This document shows positions 7,510 through 16,275 of a stretch of 64,000 nucleotides of DNA, one piece after another. How positions within the stretch are numbered: position 1 is the first letter of the stretch; the number at the start of each line of letters is the position of its first letter. The stretch lies in NCBI RefSeq assembly GCF_009601685.2, contig NZ_CP045701.2, positions 5,084,001 through 5,148,000 on the forward strand. The letters are read 5' to 3'. A model generated the notes under the pieces. It was not told where the DNA came from. It searched no databases and saw only the letters and a program-made list of their open reading frames with translations. Source of the DNA: Pseudomonas brassicacearum. GTDB taxonomy: Bacteria > Pseudomonadota > Gammaproteobacteria > Pseudomonadales > Pseudomonadaceae. The position numbers were made by a program, and so were the translations under genes.

Positions 7510-8607
7510 ATGTTTCGACGTCAGGTCCTGGCACTGGGCAGCTTGCTGCTCGGCGTCGTCACCCTGGGCGGCTGGACGCTGTTCAAGCAAAAGGACAAGA
7601 GTCCGCTCCTGCTTTCGGCACGGGACGATGGCGACGGCAAGCACTACGCCGTCGGCTATCGACTGGACGGCACCCGGGTGTTCGCCACCCAGGTCGGCCA
7701 GCGTTGCCATGACATCATCAATCACCCGACGCAGCCGATTGCGCTGTTCGTTGCCCGTCGTCCAGGCACCGAAAGCTACCTGATCGACCTGCGCGACGGG
7801 ACGCTGCTGCAAACCATCACCTCGTTGCCGAACCGGCATTTCTATGGCCACGCGGTGATCCACAAAAGCGGCGAATGGCTGTATGCCACCGAGAACGACA
7901 CCACCGACCCTGGACGCGGCCTGTTGGGCGTGTACCGTTTCGAAGGCGAGCGACTGGTGCACAGCGGCGAGATGTCCACCCATGGCATCGGTCCGCACCA
8001 GGTGTCATGGATGCCCGATGGCGAAACGCTGGTGGTGGCCAATGGCGGCATTCGCACCGAGGCCGAAAGCCGGGTCGAAATGAACCTCGACGCCATGGAG
8101 CCGAGCCTGGTGCTGATGCAACGCGATGGCACCCTGCTGAGCAAGGAAACCCTCGCCCAATCGATGAACAGCGTGCGCCACCTGGGCATCGCCAGCGACG
8201 GCACCATCGTCTCCGGCCAGCAGTTCATGGGCGCTGCCCACGAGTCGTCGCAATTGCTGGCGATCAAGCGGCCGGGCCAGCCGTTCCAGGCGTTCCCGGT
8301 GCCCGAAGAGCAATTGCAGGCCATGGGGCACTACACCGCCAGCGTCGCCGTGCACAGCGACCTGCGCCTGGTGGCCCTGACCGCACCCCGTGGCAACCGC
8401 TTCTTTATCTGGGACCTGGACAGTGGCGAAGTACGCCTGGATGCGCCGCTGCCGGACTGTGCCGGTGTGGGCGCGGTGGCCGACGGGTTTGTCGTGACCT
8501 CGGGCCAAGGGCGTTGCCGATATTACGATTGCCGGCAGACACAACTGGTTGCAAAACCACTGGATCTGCCAGCAGGGCTCTGGGACAACCATTTGCATCT
8601 GGCCTGA
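7510..8607 (+). CDS. DUF1513 domain protein, exported beta-propeller
   Basis: 365 residues. After an N-terminal export signal or anchor (MFRRQVLALGSLLLGVVTLGGW) comes a repeated beta-rich fold with blades such as FYGHAVIHKSGEWLYATEND, GIGPHQVSWMPDGETLVVAN and HYTASVAVHSDLRLVALTAP, typical of WD40/YVTN-like DUF1513 propellers. It is the last gene of the di-haem/imelysin operon and starts two bases after the imelysin stop. Function is unknown; the conserved linkage suggests all three work together in the periplasm. Confidence 0.8.
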   Translation: MFRRQVLALGSLLLGVVTLGGWTLFKQKDKSPLLLSARDDGDGKHYAVGYRLDGTRVFATQVGQRCHDIINHPTQPIALFVARRPGTESYLIDLRDGTLLQTITSLPNRHFYGHAVIHKSGEWLYATENDTTDPGRGLLGVYRFEGERLVHSGEMSTHGIGPHQVSWMPDGETLVVANGGIRTEAESRVEMNLDAMEPSLVLMQRDGTLLSKETLAQSMNSVRHLGIASDGTIVSGQQFMGAAHESSQLLAIKRPGQPFQAFPVPEEQLQAMGHYTASVAVHSDLRLVALTAPRGNRFFIWDLDSGEVRLDAPLPDCAGVGAVADGFVVTSGQGRCRYYDCRQTQLVAKPLDLPAGLWDNHLHLA

Positions 8608-8610
8608 GCC

Positions 8611-8650
8611 AGGGAGCGAAGCACCCTCGGTGCCGAGCTCCCTGTTTTTT
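8611..8650 (+). terminator. Rho-independent terminator after the di-haem/imelysin operon
   Basis: Outer stem AGGGAGC/GCTCCCT with an inner stem GCACC/GGTGC, followed by six T. It begins just past the DUF1513 stop codon and separates that operon from mexVW. Confidence 0.8.
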
Positions 8651-8762
8651 CGGAAAAAACCCACGCACCAACCGCCTGCGAACATCTGGAATAGCCCGCA
8701 CACTCAGGGTAATGTGCCCGCCTGTCTGTATTTTCTCTCGGCTCTTTCCAAGGAAGTGGAAC

Positions 8763-9911
8763 ATGCTGCGACGCCGCATGCTGATCATGTTGGGTGTTGT
8801 CCTGCTGGTGGTGCTGTTGCTCGCCGGCTACAAGGCCTTCTCCGTCTACCAGCAGATCCAGATGTTTTCTGCCCCCAAACCGCCGGTCAGCGTGGCCGTG
8901 GCTACGGTCGCCCAGCGACCCTGGCAAACCCGTCTGCCCACCGTTGGCAGCCTAAAGGCGCTGCAAGGGGTGGACCTGAGCCTGGAAATCGCCGGGACCG
9001 TGCAGAAGGTGCAGTTCCAGTCCGGGCAGAAGGTCAAGGCCGGCCAGCCGCTCCTGCAACTGGACAGTGACGTCGAAAGCGCCCTGTTGGAAACTGCCGA
9101 AGCCGACCTTGGCCTGGCGCAACTGGATTTCGGGCGCGGCCGACAACTGGTGGGCAGCCAGGCGATCTCCAAGGGCGAGTTCGACCGGCTCTCGGCGCAA
9201 CTGAAGAAGAACCAGGCCACGGTCAACCAGCTCAAGGCTTCGCTGGCCAAAAAACAGATTCTGGCGCCATTCAGCGGCACCGTCGGCATTCGCCAGGTGG
9301 ACGTTGGCGACTACCTGGCCAGCGGCACGGTGATCGCCACCCTGCAGGACCTCAGCAGCCTCTACGTAGACTTCTACGTCCCTGAGCAAAGCGTGCCCAG
9401 GCTCGCCGTTGCCCAGTCGGTCAACGTCAGTGTCTCGGCCTATCCCGGGCAAAACTTCGTCGCCACCATCAGCGCGATCAACCCCAAGGTGGAGGACAGC
9501 ACCCGCAACGTCCTGGTACGTGCCACCCTGGCCAACCCCGACGACAAGCTGCTGCCCGGCATGTTCGCCAACCTGGAGGTGATCCTGCCGGATGTGGCCG
9601 CCGGAATCGTCGCGCCGGAAAGCGCCGTGACCTACACCCTCTACGGCAACTCGATGTACGTGGTGAGCCAGAAGAAAACCGCCGACGGCACTGTCGAGAA
9701 AAACGACAAGGGCCAGCCGGTGCTGATCGCTGAACGGCGTTTCGTAGAAACCGGCGAGCGACGCGACGGGCAGGTGCTGGTGACCAAAGGCGTGCAGAGC
9801 GGCGAGCAAGTCGTGATCGCCGGCCAGCTCAAGCTCGATAACGGTACGCCGATCGCCATCAGCGACGACAAGACCCTGACCGAACAGAACAGCCCGCCCC
9901 GCGCGGACTGA
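8763..9911 (+). CDS. mexV: RND efflux periplasmic adaptor (MexV-like)
   Basis: 382 residues. An N-terminal anchor (LIMLGVVLLVVLLLAGYKAF) leads into the membrane fusion protein fold: lipoyl half-motif (GTVQKVQFQSGQKVKAGQPLL), an alpha-helical hairpin, the second lipoyl half (KKQILAPFSGTVGIRQVDVG) and beta-barrel and membrane-proximal domains. It bridges the inner-membrane pump and an outer-membrane channel. The ATG at 8763 has a strong AAGGAAG site; the open frame far upstream overlaps the DUF1513 gene. The name rests on synteny with PA4374; sequence alone gives an HAE-type adaptor. Confidence 0.85.
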   Translation: MLRRRMLIMLGVVLLVVLLLAGYKAFSVYQQIQMFSAPKPPVSVAVATVAQRPWQTRLPTVGSLKALQGVDLSLEIAGTVQKVQFQSGQKVKAGQPLLQLDSDVESALLETAEADLGLAQLDFGRGRQLVGSQAISKGEFDRLSAQLKKNQATVNQLKASLAKKQILAPFSGTVGIRQVDVGDYLASGTVIATLQDLSSLYVDFYVPEQSVPRLAVAQSVNVSVSAYPGQNFVATISAINPKVEDSTRNVLVRATLANPDDKLLPGMFANLEVILPDVAAGIVAPESAVTYTLYGNSMYVVSQKKTADGTVEKNDKGQPVLIAERRFVETGERRDGQVLVTKGVQSGEQVVIAGQLKLDNGTPIAISDDKTLTEQNSPPRAD

Positions 9912-9924
9912 TCAAGGAACCCCC

Positions 9925-12900
9925 ATGGCTTTTACCGATCCGTTCATCCGCCGTCCGGTGCTCGCCACCGTGGTCAGCCTTTTGATCGTGCTGCTGGGCT
10001 TCCAGGCCTGGAGCAAGTTGCCCCTGCGCCAGTATCCGCAAATGGAGAACGCCCTGATCACGGTGACCACCGCCTACCCCGGGGCCAACGCCGAGACCAT
10101 CCAGGGCTACATCACCCAGCCGATGCAGCAGAGCCTGGCCAGTGCCGAGGGCATCGACTACATGACCTCGGTCAGCCGCCAGAATTTCTCGGTGATTTCG
10201 GTCTACGCCCGCATCGGCTCCAACAGCGACCGGCTCTTTACCGAATTGCTGGCCAAGGCCAACGAGGTCAAGAACCAGTTGCCCCAGGATGCCGAGGACC
10301 CGGTCCTCAGCCGCGAGGCCGCCGATGCCTCGGCACTGATGTACATCAGCTTCTTCAGCAAGGAACTGAGCAACCCGCAGATCACCGACTATCTGTCGCG
10401 GGTGATCCAGCCCAAACTGGCGACCCTGCCAGGCATGGCTGAGGCGGAGATCCTCGGCAACCAGGTCTTTGCCATGCGCCTGTGGCTGGACCCGGTCAAG
10501 CTCGCCGGTTTCGGCCTGACTGCGGCCGACGTGACCAATGCCGTGCGCCAGCAAAACTTCCTCTCCGCCGCCGGTGAAGTGAAAGGCGAGTATGTGGTCA
10601 CCAGCATCAACGCCAATACCGAACTCAAGTCCGCCGAGGCCTTCGGCGCGATCCCGCTCAAGACCGAGGGCGACAGCCGCGTGTTGCTGCGGGACGTGGC
10701 CCGCGTGGAGATGGGTGCCGAGAACTACGACACCATCAGCTCCTTTGGTGGCACACCCTCGGTGTACATCGGGATCAAGGCTACGCCCGGTGCAAACCCG
10801 CTGGATGTGATCAAGGAAGTGCGCAAGATCATGCCGGACATGGAGGCCCAGCTCCCGGCCAACCTCAAGGCCGAGATCGCCTACGACGCCACCCTGTTCA
10901 TCCAGGCCTCCATCGACGAAGTGGTGAAAACCCTGTTCGAGGCGGTGCTGATCGTGATCGTCGTGGTGTTCCTGTTCCTCGGTGCCCTGCGTTCGGTGGT
11001 CATCCCGGTGGTGACCATTCCGCTGTCGATGATCGGCGTGATGTTCTTCATGCAGTTGATGGGCTACTCGATGAACCTCCTGACCCTGCTGGCCATGGTG
11101 CTCGCCATCGGTCTGGTAGTGGACGACGCCATCGTGGTGGTGGAAAACATTCACCGGCACATCGAGGAAGGCAAGACCCCATTCGACGCCGCGATAGAAG
11201 GTGCCCGGGAAATCGCCATGCCGGTGGTCTCGATGACCATCACCCTGGCCGCGGTGTACGCGCCGATCGGCCTGCTGCAGGGCCTGACCGGAGCCTTGTT
11301 CAAGGAATTCGCATTGACCTTGGCCGGGGCGGTGGTGATCTCCGGGATCGTCGCCCTGACCTTGTCACCGATGATGTGCGCCATGCTCCTGCGCCACGAC
11401 GAGAACCCCTCGGGGTTGGCTCATCGGCTGGACAGGGCTTTCGAAAGCTTGAAGAGCCGTTACCAGCGCATGCTCCATGGCACGCTCAACACCCGGCCGG
11501 TGGTCCTGGTGTTCGCCGTGATCGTCCTGCTGCTGATCCCGGTGCTGATCATGTTCACCAAATCCGAACTGGCACCCGACGAAGACCAGGGCATCATCTT
11601 CATGATGGCCACCGCTCCGCAACCCACCAACCTTGACTATCTGAACACGTACACCGATCACTTCATTACTATCTTCAAGGAGTTCCCCGAGTACTACTCC
11701 TCGTTCCAGATCAACGGCTACAACGGCGTACAGTCGGGCATCGGGGGCTTTCTGCTCAAGCCCTGGAACGAACGCAGCCGTACCCAGATGGAAATCCTGC
11801 CAGAGGTCCAGGCCAAGCTGGAAAGCGTGCCTGGCTTGCAGATCTTCGGTTTCAACCTGCCCTCGCTGCCGGGGACCGGTGAAGGCTTGCCGTTCGCGTT
11901 CGTCATCAACTCGCCGAAGGACTATGCGACGCTGCTGGAGATTGCCGAGCGGGTCAAAAAGCGCGCATTGGAATCCGGCAAGTTCGCCTTCATGGACATT
12001 GACCTGGCGTTCGACAAGCCCGAAGTCGTGGTGGATATCGATCGCGCCAAGGCCGCCCAGATGGGCGTCTCGATGCAGGACCTGGGCGGTACCCTGGCGA
12101 CACTGCTGGGCGAGGCTGAGATCAACCGCTTCACCCTCGAGGGACGCAGCTACAAGGTCATTGCCCAGGTCGAACGCCCCTTCCGGGACAACCCGCAGTG
12201 GTTGAACAACTACTACGTGAAAAATGCCAAGGGTGAATCACTCCCGCTGTCGACCCTGATCAAGGTCAGCGACCGGGCGCGGCCGCGACAACTGAACCAG
12301 TTCCAGCAGCTCAATGCGGTGACCATCTCGGGCTTTCCCATCGTGAGCATGGGCGAGGCGATCGAGACCGTCCGCCAGATTGCCCGGGAGGAAGCCCCGG
12401 TGGGGTTTGCCTTCGACTACGCCGGGGCTTCGCGCCAATTCGTACAGGAAGGTAGCGCGTTGTGGGTGACCTTTGCCTTGGCCCTGGCGATCATCTTCCT
12501 GGTACTGGCCGCACAGTTCGAAAGCTTCCGGGACCCGCTGGTGATCCTGGTGACCGTGCCGCTGTCGATTTGCGGCGCCTTGATCCCGCTGTTCCTAGGC
12601 TGGTCGAGCATGAACATCTATACCCAGGTGGGGCTGGTGACGCTGATTGGCCTGATCAGCAAGCATGGGATCCTGATTGTCGAATTCGCCAACCAGCTGC
12701 GCAGGGAACAGAACCTGACACCGCGCGAAGCCGTGGAACAAGCTGCGTCGATTCGTCTGCGGCCGGTACTGATGACCACCGCAGCCATGGTGTTCGGCAT
12801 GGTGCCGCTCATCTTCGCCACAGGCGCCGGGGCGGTGAGCCGCTTCGACATCGGCACGGTCATCGCCACCGGGATGTCGATTGGCACCTTGTTCACGTTG

Positions 12901-12951
12901 TTCGTGTTGCCTTGCGTCTACACGCTGCTGGCCAAGCCGGACAAAGCCTGA
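9925..12951 (+). CDS. mexW: RND multidrug efflux pump, HAE1 family (MexW-like)
   Basis: 1008 residues. The N-terminus MAFTDPFIRRPVLATVVSLL is typical of single-component HAE1 pumps. Twelve membrane segments and two large periplasmic loops are visible. The proton-relay aspartates sit in helix 4 (GLVVDDAIVVVENIHRHIEEG), and the helix 10-11 block LITLIGLISKHGILIVEF-type is present (VGLVTLIGLISKHGILIVEF). It follows the adaptor by 13 bases. No outer-membrane channel gene is adjacent, so it would borrow one; MexVW of P. aeruginosa uses OprM. The substrate range cannot be read from sequence. Confidence 0.88.
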   Translation: MAFTDPFIRRPVLATVVSLLIVLLGFQAWSKLPLRQYPQMENALITVTTAYPGANAETIQGYITQPMQQSLASAEGIDYMTSVSRQNFSVISVYARIGSNSDRLFTELLAKANEVKNQLPQDAEDPVLSREAADASALMYISFFSKELSNPQITDYLSRVIQPKLATLPGMAEAEILGNQVFAMRLWLDPVKLAGFGLTAADVTNAVRQQNFLSAAGEVKGEYVVTSINANTELKSAEAFGAIPLKTEGDSRVLLRDVARVEMGAENYDTISSFGGTPSVYIGIKATPGANPLDVIKEVRKIMPDMEAQLPANLKAEIAYDATLFIQASIDEVVKTLFEAVLIVIVVVFLFLGALRSVVIPVVTIPLSMIGVMFFMQLMGYSMNLLTLLAMVLAIGLVVDDAIVVVENIHRHIEEGKTPFDAAIEGAREIAMPVVSMTITLAAVYAPIGLLQGLTGALFKEFALTLAGAVVISGIVALTLSPMMCAMLLRHDENPSGLAHRLDRAFESLKSRYQRMLHGTLNTRPVVLVFAVIVLLLIPVLIMFTKSELAPDEDQGIIFMMATAPQPTNLDYLNTYTDHFITIFKEFPEYYSSFQINGYNGVQSGIGGFLLKPWNERSRTQMEILPEVQAKLESVPGLQIFGFNLPSLPGTGEGLPFAFVINSPKDYATLLEIAERVKKRALESGKFAFMDIDLAFDKPEVVVDIDRAKAAQMGVSMQDLGGTLATLLGEAEINRFTLEGRSYKVIAQVERPFRDNPQWLNNYYVKNAKGESLPLSTLIKVSDRARPRQLNQFQQLNAVTISGFPIVSMGEAIETVRQIAREEAPVGFAFDYAGASRQFVQEGSALWVTFALALAIIFLVLAAQFESFRDPLVILVTVPLSICGALIPLFLGWSSMNIYTQVGLVTLIGLISKHGILIVEFANQLRREQNLTPREAVEQAASIRLRPVLMTTAAMVFGMVPLIFATGAGAVSRFDIGTVIATGMSIGTLFTLFVLPCVYTLLAKPDKA

Positions 12952-12989
12952 GGAGTGTTGAAGCAAACTTGCTGGTACGGGATGTTTTT

Positions 12990-13169
12990 GTGGCGAGGGA
13001 GCTTGCTCCCGCTCGGCTCTGTAGGAGCTGGCGAAGCCTGCGATCTTTTGATCTTGATCTTTCGCTCTTGACTCAATGAGCAATGAGAAGATCGCAGCCT
13101 CGTTGCACTCGACAGCTCCTACACAGCTCCCGCCCATACAGCTCCAGCGGGAGCAAGCTCCCTCGCCAC
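12990..13169. repeat. Composite nested REP (REP-B inside REP-C)
   Basis: The outer palindrome GTGGCGAGGGAGCTTGCTCC...GCAAGCTCCCTCGCCAC encloses a complete REP-B (CTGTAGGAGCTGGCGAAGCC to CGACAGCTCCTACACAGC). An almost identical composite lies at 59860-60017. It fills most of the 319-base gap between mexW and the next gene. Confidence 0.85.
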
Positions 13170-13221
13170 GGGTTGTGTGTTTGACTGGAGGCTTGTAGTG
13201 GCCTTCTAAAAAACCAAAACA

Positions 13222-13257
13222 AAAATAAAGGCCTCGCACAAGCGAGGCCTTTATTTT
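13222..13257. terminator. Bidirectional terminator
   Basis: Perfect stem AAAATAAAGGCCTCGC / GCGAGGCCTTTATTTT around ACAA. The A-tract on one side and T-tract on the other let it stop transcription from mexW (plus) and from the inaA-side operon (minus). Confidence 0.85.
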
Positions 13258-13270
13258 GGCTTCATGTCTC

Positions 13271-13498
13271 TCAACTTTGCGGCCTCATCCCCTGGGACAG
13301 GCTGAACATGAACAGCAGCAGATCATCGTCCGGCTGGATCGCCTCGCTGACCTTTGCCACACGCGGCAAAGGACAATACGTATCAGCATTGGAAGCGCTG
13401 AGGATCTGCGAGCGGGGCTGCTCCCATACAGCCACCGCCATTGATGCAACTGCCAGGGCTGCGACTAAAAACAAACCTCTAGCAATTTCTAATTTCAT
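13271..13498 (-). CDS. Small membrane-anchored hypothetical protein
   Basis: 75 residues with an N-terminal hydrophobic segment (ARGLFLVAALAVASMAVAVW) and a short polar part ending MFSLSQGMRPQS. It starts two bases after the inaA stop and is the last gene before the terminator, so it belongs to the methyltransferase-inaA operon. PAO1 seems to have a small gene at this place (PA4377). No domain is recognised. The downstream position in a likely ColR-controlled operon suggests an envelope role. Confidence 0.6.
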   Translation of the reverse strand: MKLEIARGLFLVAALAVASMAVAVWEQPRSQILSASNADTYCPLPRVAKVSEAIQPDDDLLLFMFSLSQGMRPQS

Positions 13499-13500
13499 CG

Positions 13501-14211
13501 CTATAAACCTTTGATAGCGCTGCCAAACGCCGCCTCGTAAAAGTAGACGAGTTTTTTCCAGTCAGCGTCGCTAAACGACGAGTGGCGCCGCAATTGCTTA
13601 AGGTCATGGGATGCCGCACGTTGGGCGGTCAGGCGCTGGCGACACTTTTCAAAATCGAGCAAAGCCACCTCGGGCTTGGCCGCCTCGCCCTCCCCGGTCA
13701 CGCGTACAAAGACGTGCTTGATATAGATACAGCCATGTTGCCAACGGCCCTTGTGCATGCGCGCCAGGTTTTCAGCCAGCGCCAGGAGGATTTGATCATG
13801 CACCGCTTCGCCATGGCGCTCGCGGCCACCTCCGGCATACCAGTGCTCGATCTCTTCAAATCCTTCCAGCGCCTGGGTCACCAGCAGCGCACGCCACTTG
13901 TGAACCGGGTCCCGCTGGGCGCCACAGAAAATGAGCTGGGGGACGCGAACACCCAGTCGGGTCAACGCCAGGAGTGCGTCTTGCTCGCGCAGCACGGTCG
14001 GTCTACCGAACGGGTGCAACCAGCTACGATAAATATGTCCGGTCTGACGCTTGGCATAAAGCAGCTTGCCGTCCTTGCTCTTGATACGTTGTACGCCGCT
14101 TTCACCGCCGCGACGTACATTGGGCTCTTCCACCCACTCTCCCTGCTGGCTCCAGAAATCTTCAAAGTCACCGGGAAAATTCGTTGATGCCTCTACTGCC
14201 TGCACACCCAT
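13501..14211 (-). CDS. inaA: InaA-family lipopolysaccharide-kinase-like protein
   Basis: 236 residues of the Kdo/WaaP kinase-like superfamily. A beta-lobe segment (RIKSKDGKLLYAKRQTGH) holds the Lys expected to contact ATP. The catalytic and metal regions appear as MHKGRWQHGCIYIKHVFV (HG-x2-I-x2-H, replacing HRD) and VALLDFEKCR (DFE for DFG). E. coli InaA is weak-acid inducible; Pseudomonas homologues are thought to modify lipopolysaccharide. The ATG at 14211 is chosen because it lies 4 bases past the methyltransferase stop and has GGTAAGG upstream. Confidence 0.78.
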   Translation of the reverse strand: MGVQAVEASTNFPGDFEDFWSQQGEWVEEPNVRRGGESGVQRIKSKDGKLLYAKRQTGHIYRSWLHPFGRPTVLREQDALLALTRLGVRVPQLIFCGAQRDPVHKWRALLVTQALEGFEEIEHWYAGGGRERHGEAVHDQILLALAENLARMHKGRWQHGCIYIKHVFVRVTGEGEAAKPEVALLDFEKCRQRLTAQRAASHDLKQLRRHSSFSDADWKKLVYFYEAAFGSAIKGL

Positions 14212-14215
14212 GCCC

Positions 14216-14884
14216 TTACCTCTTGCGTAATACATAAACTCGCCACATGGCATAGAGCGGTAGAAAATCCAGCCGTTCCTGAATGCGAAACCCTGCCTGC
14301 CGAAACTCATCCTCTACTGTAGCAACCGGTAACACAAATCGATTCTGGTAGTCTTTTTGCCCACGAGTGCGTTCCTGACGCTTGCGTTTCCAGGCCTTGA
14401 AATTGCCATCGACCCATAACGAAACGATCACGCTATCACGGGTAACGCGCTCGAATTCCTTGAGAATCGCCAGTCGATGCGCGGGTTCACCGATGTGGTG
14501 CAACAGGCGCATGCAAAAAATGCTGTCGACGGCGTTATCAGGCAAGGCAATGTCGAATGCAGAAGTGTGCAAGGGTTGTACCCGTTTCACCACATCGGCC
14601 GATTGAGCCTCCATTGCGGTCTTGAGCATGGCCTCGGAATTGTCCGCGCCGATGATGACCCGGTTCGGTTTTTCGGCCAACAAGGGCCAGAAGCGCCCGG
14701 CACCGCACGGCAGGTCCAATACCAGGCCAGGGTCACCGACAAGCGCCAATGCACGCCGGGCCAGTTGTTGGTCTCGCTGGTTGGACAGACGGCGACTCAA
14801 GCCACTGCGATGCTTATGAAAATATTTCTTGGCGTGCTGTTCGTCGTATTTTTCGGAAAAGTCCAGCTTGATGGGTTTGGACAT
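14216..14884 (-). CDS. Class I SAM-dependent methyltransferase
   Basis: 222 residues. The SAM site is VLDLPCGAGRFWPLLA (motif I), with IGADNSEAML (motif II), FDIALPDNAVDSIFCMRLLHH (motif III/IV region) and a C-terminal domain ending YAMWRVYVLRKR. It is the first gene of the operon with inaA and the 75-residue gene, directly downstream of colRS on the same strand. A ColR-like box lies 56 bases before its ATG. The substrate is unknown; pairing with a lipopolysaccharide-kinase-like protein suggests a lipid or sugar-phosphate of the outer membrane. Confidence 0.82.
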   Translation of the reverse strand: MSKPIKLDFSEKYDEQHAKKYFHKHRSGLSRRLSNQRDQQLARRALALVGDPGLVLDLPCGAGRFWPLLAEKPNRVIIGADNSEAMLKTAMEAQSADVVKRVQPLHTSAFDIALPDNAVDSIFCMRLLHHIGEPAHRLAILKEFERVTRDSVIVSLWVDGNFKAWKRKRQERTRGQKDYQNRFVLPVATVEDEFRQAGFRIQERLDFLPLYAMWRVYVLRKR

Positions 14885-14939
14885 AAAGGGGGCTCCGTGA
14901 CTGATCGGCCCACTTTATGATTCGAGATGTCATGTCTCT

Positions 14940-14955
14940 GTGAAAATGAAGTCAC
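14940..14955 (-). promoter_or_regulatory. Putative ColR-binding site upstream of the methyltransferase gene
   Basis: On the minus strand: GTGACTTCATTTTCAC. Compared with the ColR consensus as I recall it from P. putida (YYNASNNYTTTTTCAC), two constrained positions differ. Together with the stronger site at 17096 it supports ColR control of both flanking target genes. Confidence 0.5.
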
Positions 14956-14997
14956 GTAAATGCCATAAATATTTACAAGACTTTTCCGTGCATACGC

Positions 14998-16275
14998 TTA
15001 GCCCTTTGGATTCAATTCCACTTCGAAATGACAACCATTGGGTTCCATCGTACTGAGACTCACCGTCCAGCCCTGGTTCTCGCAAATCCGTTGCACCAGG
15101 GATAACCCCAACCCCAGCCCCTCGCCGCGCTTTTCGTTGCCGCGCACGAATGGCTCGAACATCGCCTCGCGCTTCTCCTCCGGGATGCCCACGCCGCTGT
15201 CCTCGACCACGAAGCCAGTGGCAGTCAACGAGAGACGGATGAACCCCTGGTCGGTGTAGTGCAAGGCATTACGCAGCAAATTGCCCATGACGGCGGTCAG
15301 GAAAGTGGCGTTATACAAGGTGTCGAGGGTTTGTCCCGGTTCGAAGATCAGCGTCAAACCTTTGGATTCGATGGGGTCGCGCCACACGCCGAGGAGATTT
15401 TCAGCCACCTGTGCAAGGTTCAGCCGAGGCGACATGCCATTGTCTTCACGCTGGGCCCTGGCGAGCATCAGGAAGGTCTGCACCAGTTCGCGCATCTCTT
15501 CACTGGCTCTGTTGATGCGCTCGACCTGGGTGCGACCACGCAGGTCCAGTGTCGGGTTTTCCGCCAGCAATTCACAGGAGGTCGCCAAGACCATCAACGG
15601 TGTGCGCAACTCATGGCTCACGTCGCTGGTGAACAATCGTTCCCGGGTCAGGGCCTGGCGCAAGCGCCCCAGTGTTGCGTCGAACGCCACGGCCAGTTCA
15701 CCCACTTCATCGGCGGCATAATCCGGGGCCAGTGGCGGAGCCAGGCCCAGGAGTTGGTCGCGATGGCGCACTTGCCGGGCCAGGCGAACCACCGGCGCCA
15801 TCACCCGGCGCGCCAGGACCCAGCCCAAAAATACCGCCAGCGCCAGGCTGAGCACAAAGCCCACCAGCACCACGGCAAACAGCACCCGCTCGCGCTCTTC
15901 GAAATCACTCTGGTCTTGCAGCAACACGTAGCGCCGGCCGTCAACGATCTCGACCATGGCGTGATACGACAACTGCTCGCGAAACACTTCGTGGAAACCA
16001 CGTTCCAGATGGCGAAGGTCCTTGGGCAACTCGAAGTCACCTGGACCGCCGCTGAAATAAAACAATTGGTCGGGTTCCGGGCGATGGTTCCAGTCCGAGA
16101 CGCTGTCCATCAAGAGCAAGCGCTGCAGATCGCCGCCAAGCCCGGCAGAAATCAGTTTTTCTTCGACCAAATGGACCGTCGCCACAATGCCCATGGCGAA
16201 AGCGCCAGCCACCAATGCGCTCATCAGCGCAAAGGCGATGATGATCCGTTGGGCGAGGCTCTGCTTAAACTCCAT
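14998..16275 (-). CDS. colS: ColS sensor histidine kinase
   Basis: 425 residues. Membrane helices near 9-34 and 131-155 bracket a periplasmic domain of about 95 residues. It contains E126-E-R-E129 (ExxE, a ferric-iron-type motif) plus His35, Glu38, Glu96 and His105, residues of the kind implicated in Zn/Fe sensing by P. putida ColS. The cytoplasmic part has HAMP, H box (TSDVSHELRTPLMVLA), N box (GNLLRNALHY) and G boxes (EDSGVGIP, GEGLGLGLSLVQR). The start MEFKQSLAQRI overlaps the colR end by 11 bases, a normal arrangement for this pair. Confidence 0.9.
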   Translation of the reverse strand: MEFKQSLAQRIIIAFALMSALVAGAFAMGIVATVHLVEEKLISAGLGGDLQRLLLMDSVSDWNHRPEPDQLFYFSGGPGDFELPKDLRHLERGFHEVFREQLSYHAMVEIVDGRRYVLLQDQSDFEERERVLFAVVLVGFVLSLALAVFLGWVLARRVMAPVVRLARQVRHRDQLLGLAPPLAPDYAADEVGELAVAFDATLGRLRQALTRERLFTSDVSHELRTPLMVLATSCELLAENPTLDLRGRTQVERINRASEEMRELVQTFLMLARAQREDNGMSPRLNLAQVAENLLGVWRDPIESKGLTLIFEPGQTLDTLYNATFLTAVMGNLLRNALHYTDQGFIRLSLTATGFVVEDSGVGIPEEKREAMFEPFVRGNEKRGEGLGLGLSLVQRICENQGWTVSLSTMEPNGCHFEVELNPKG

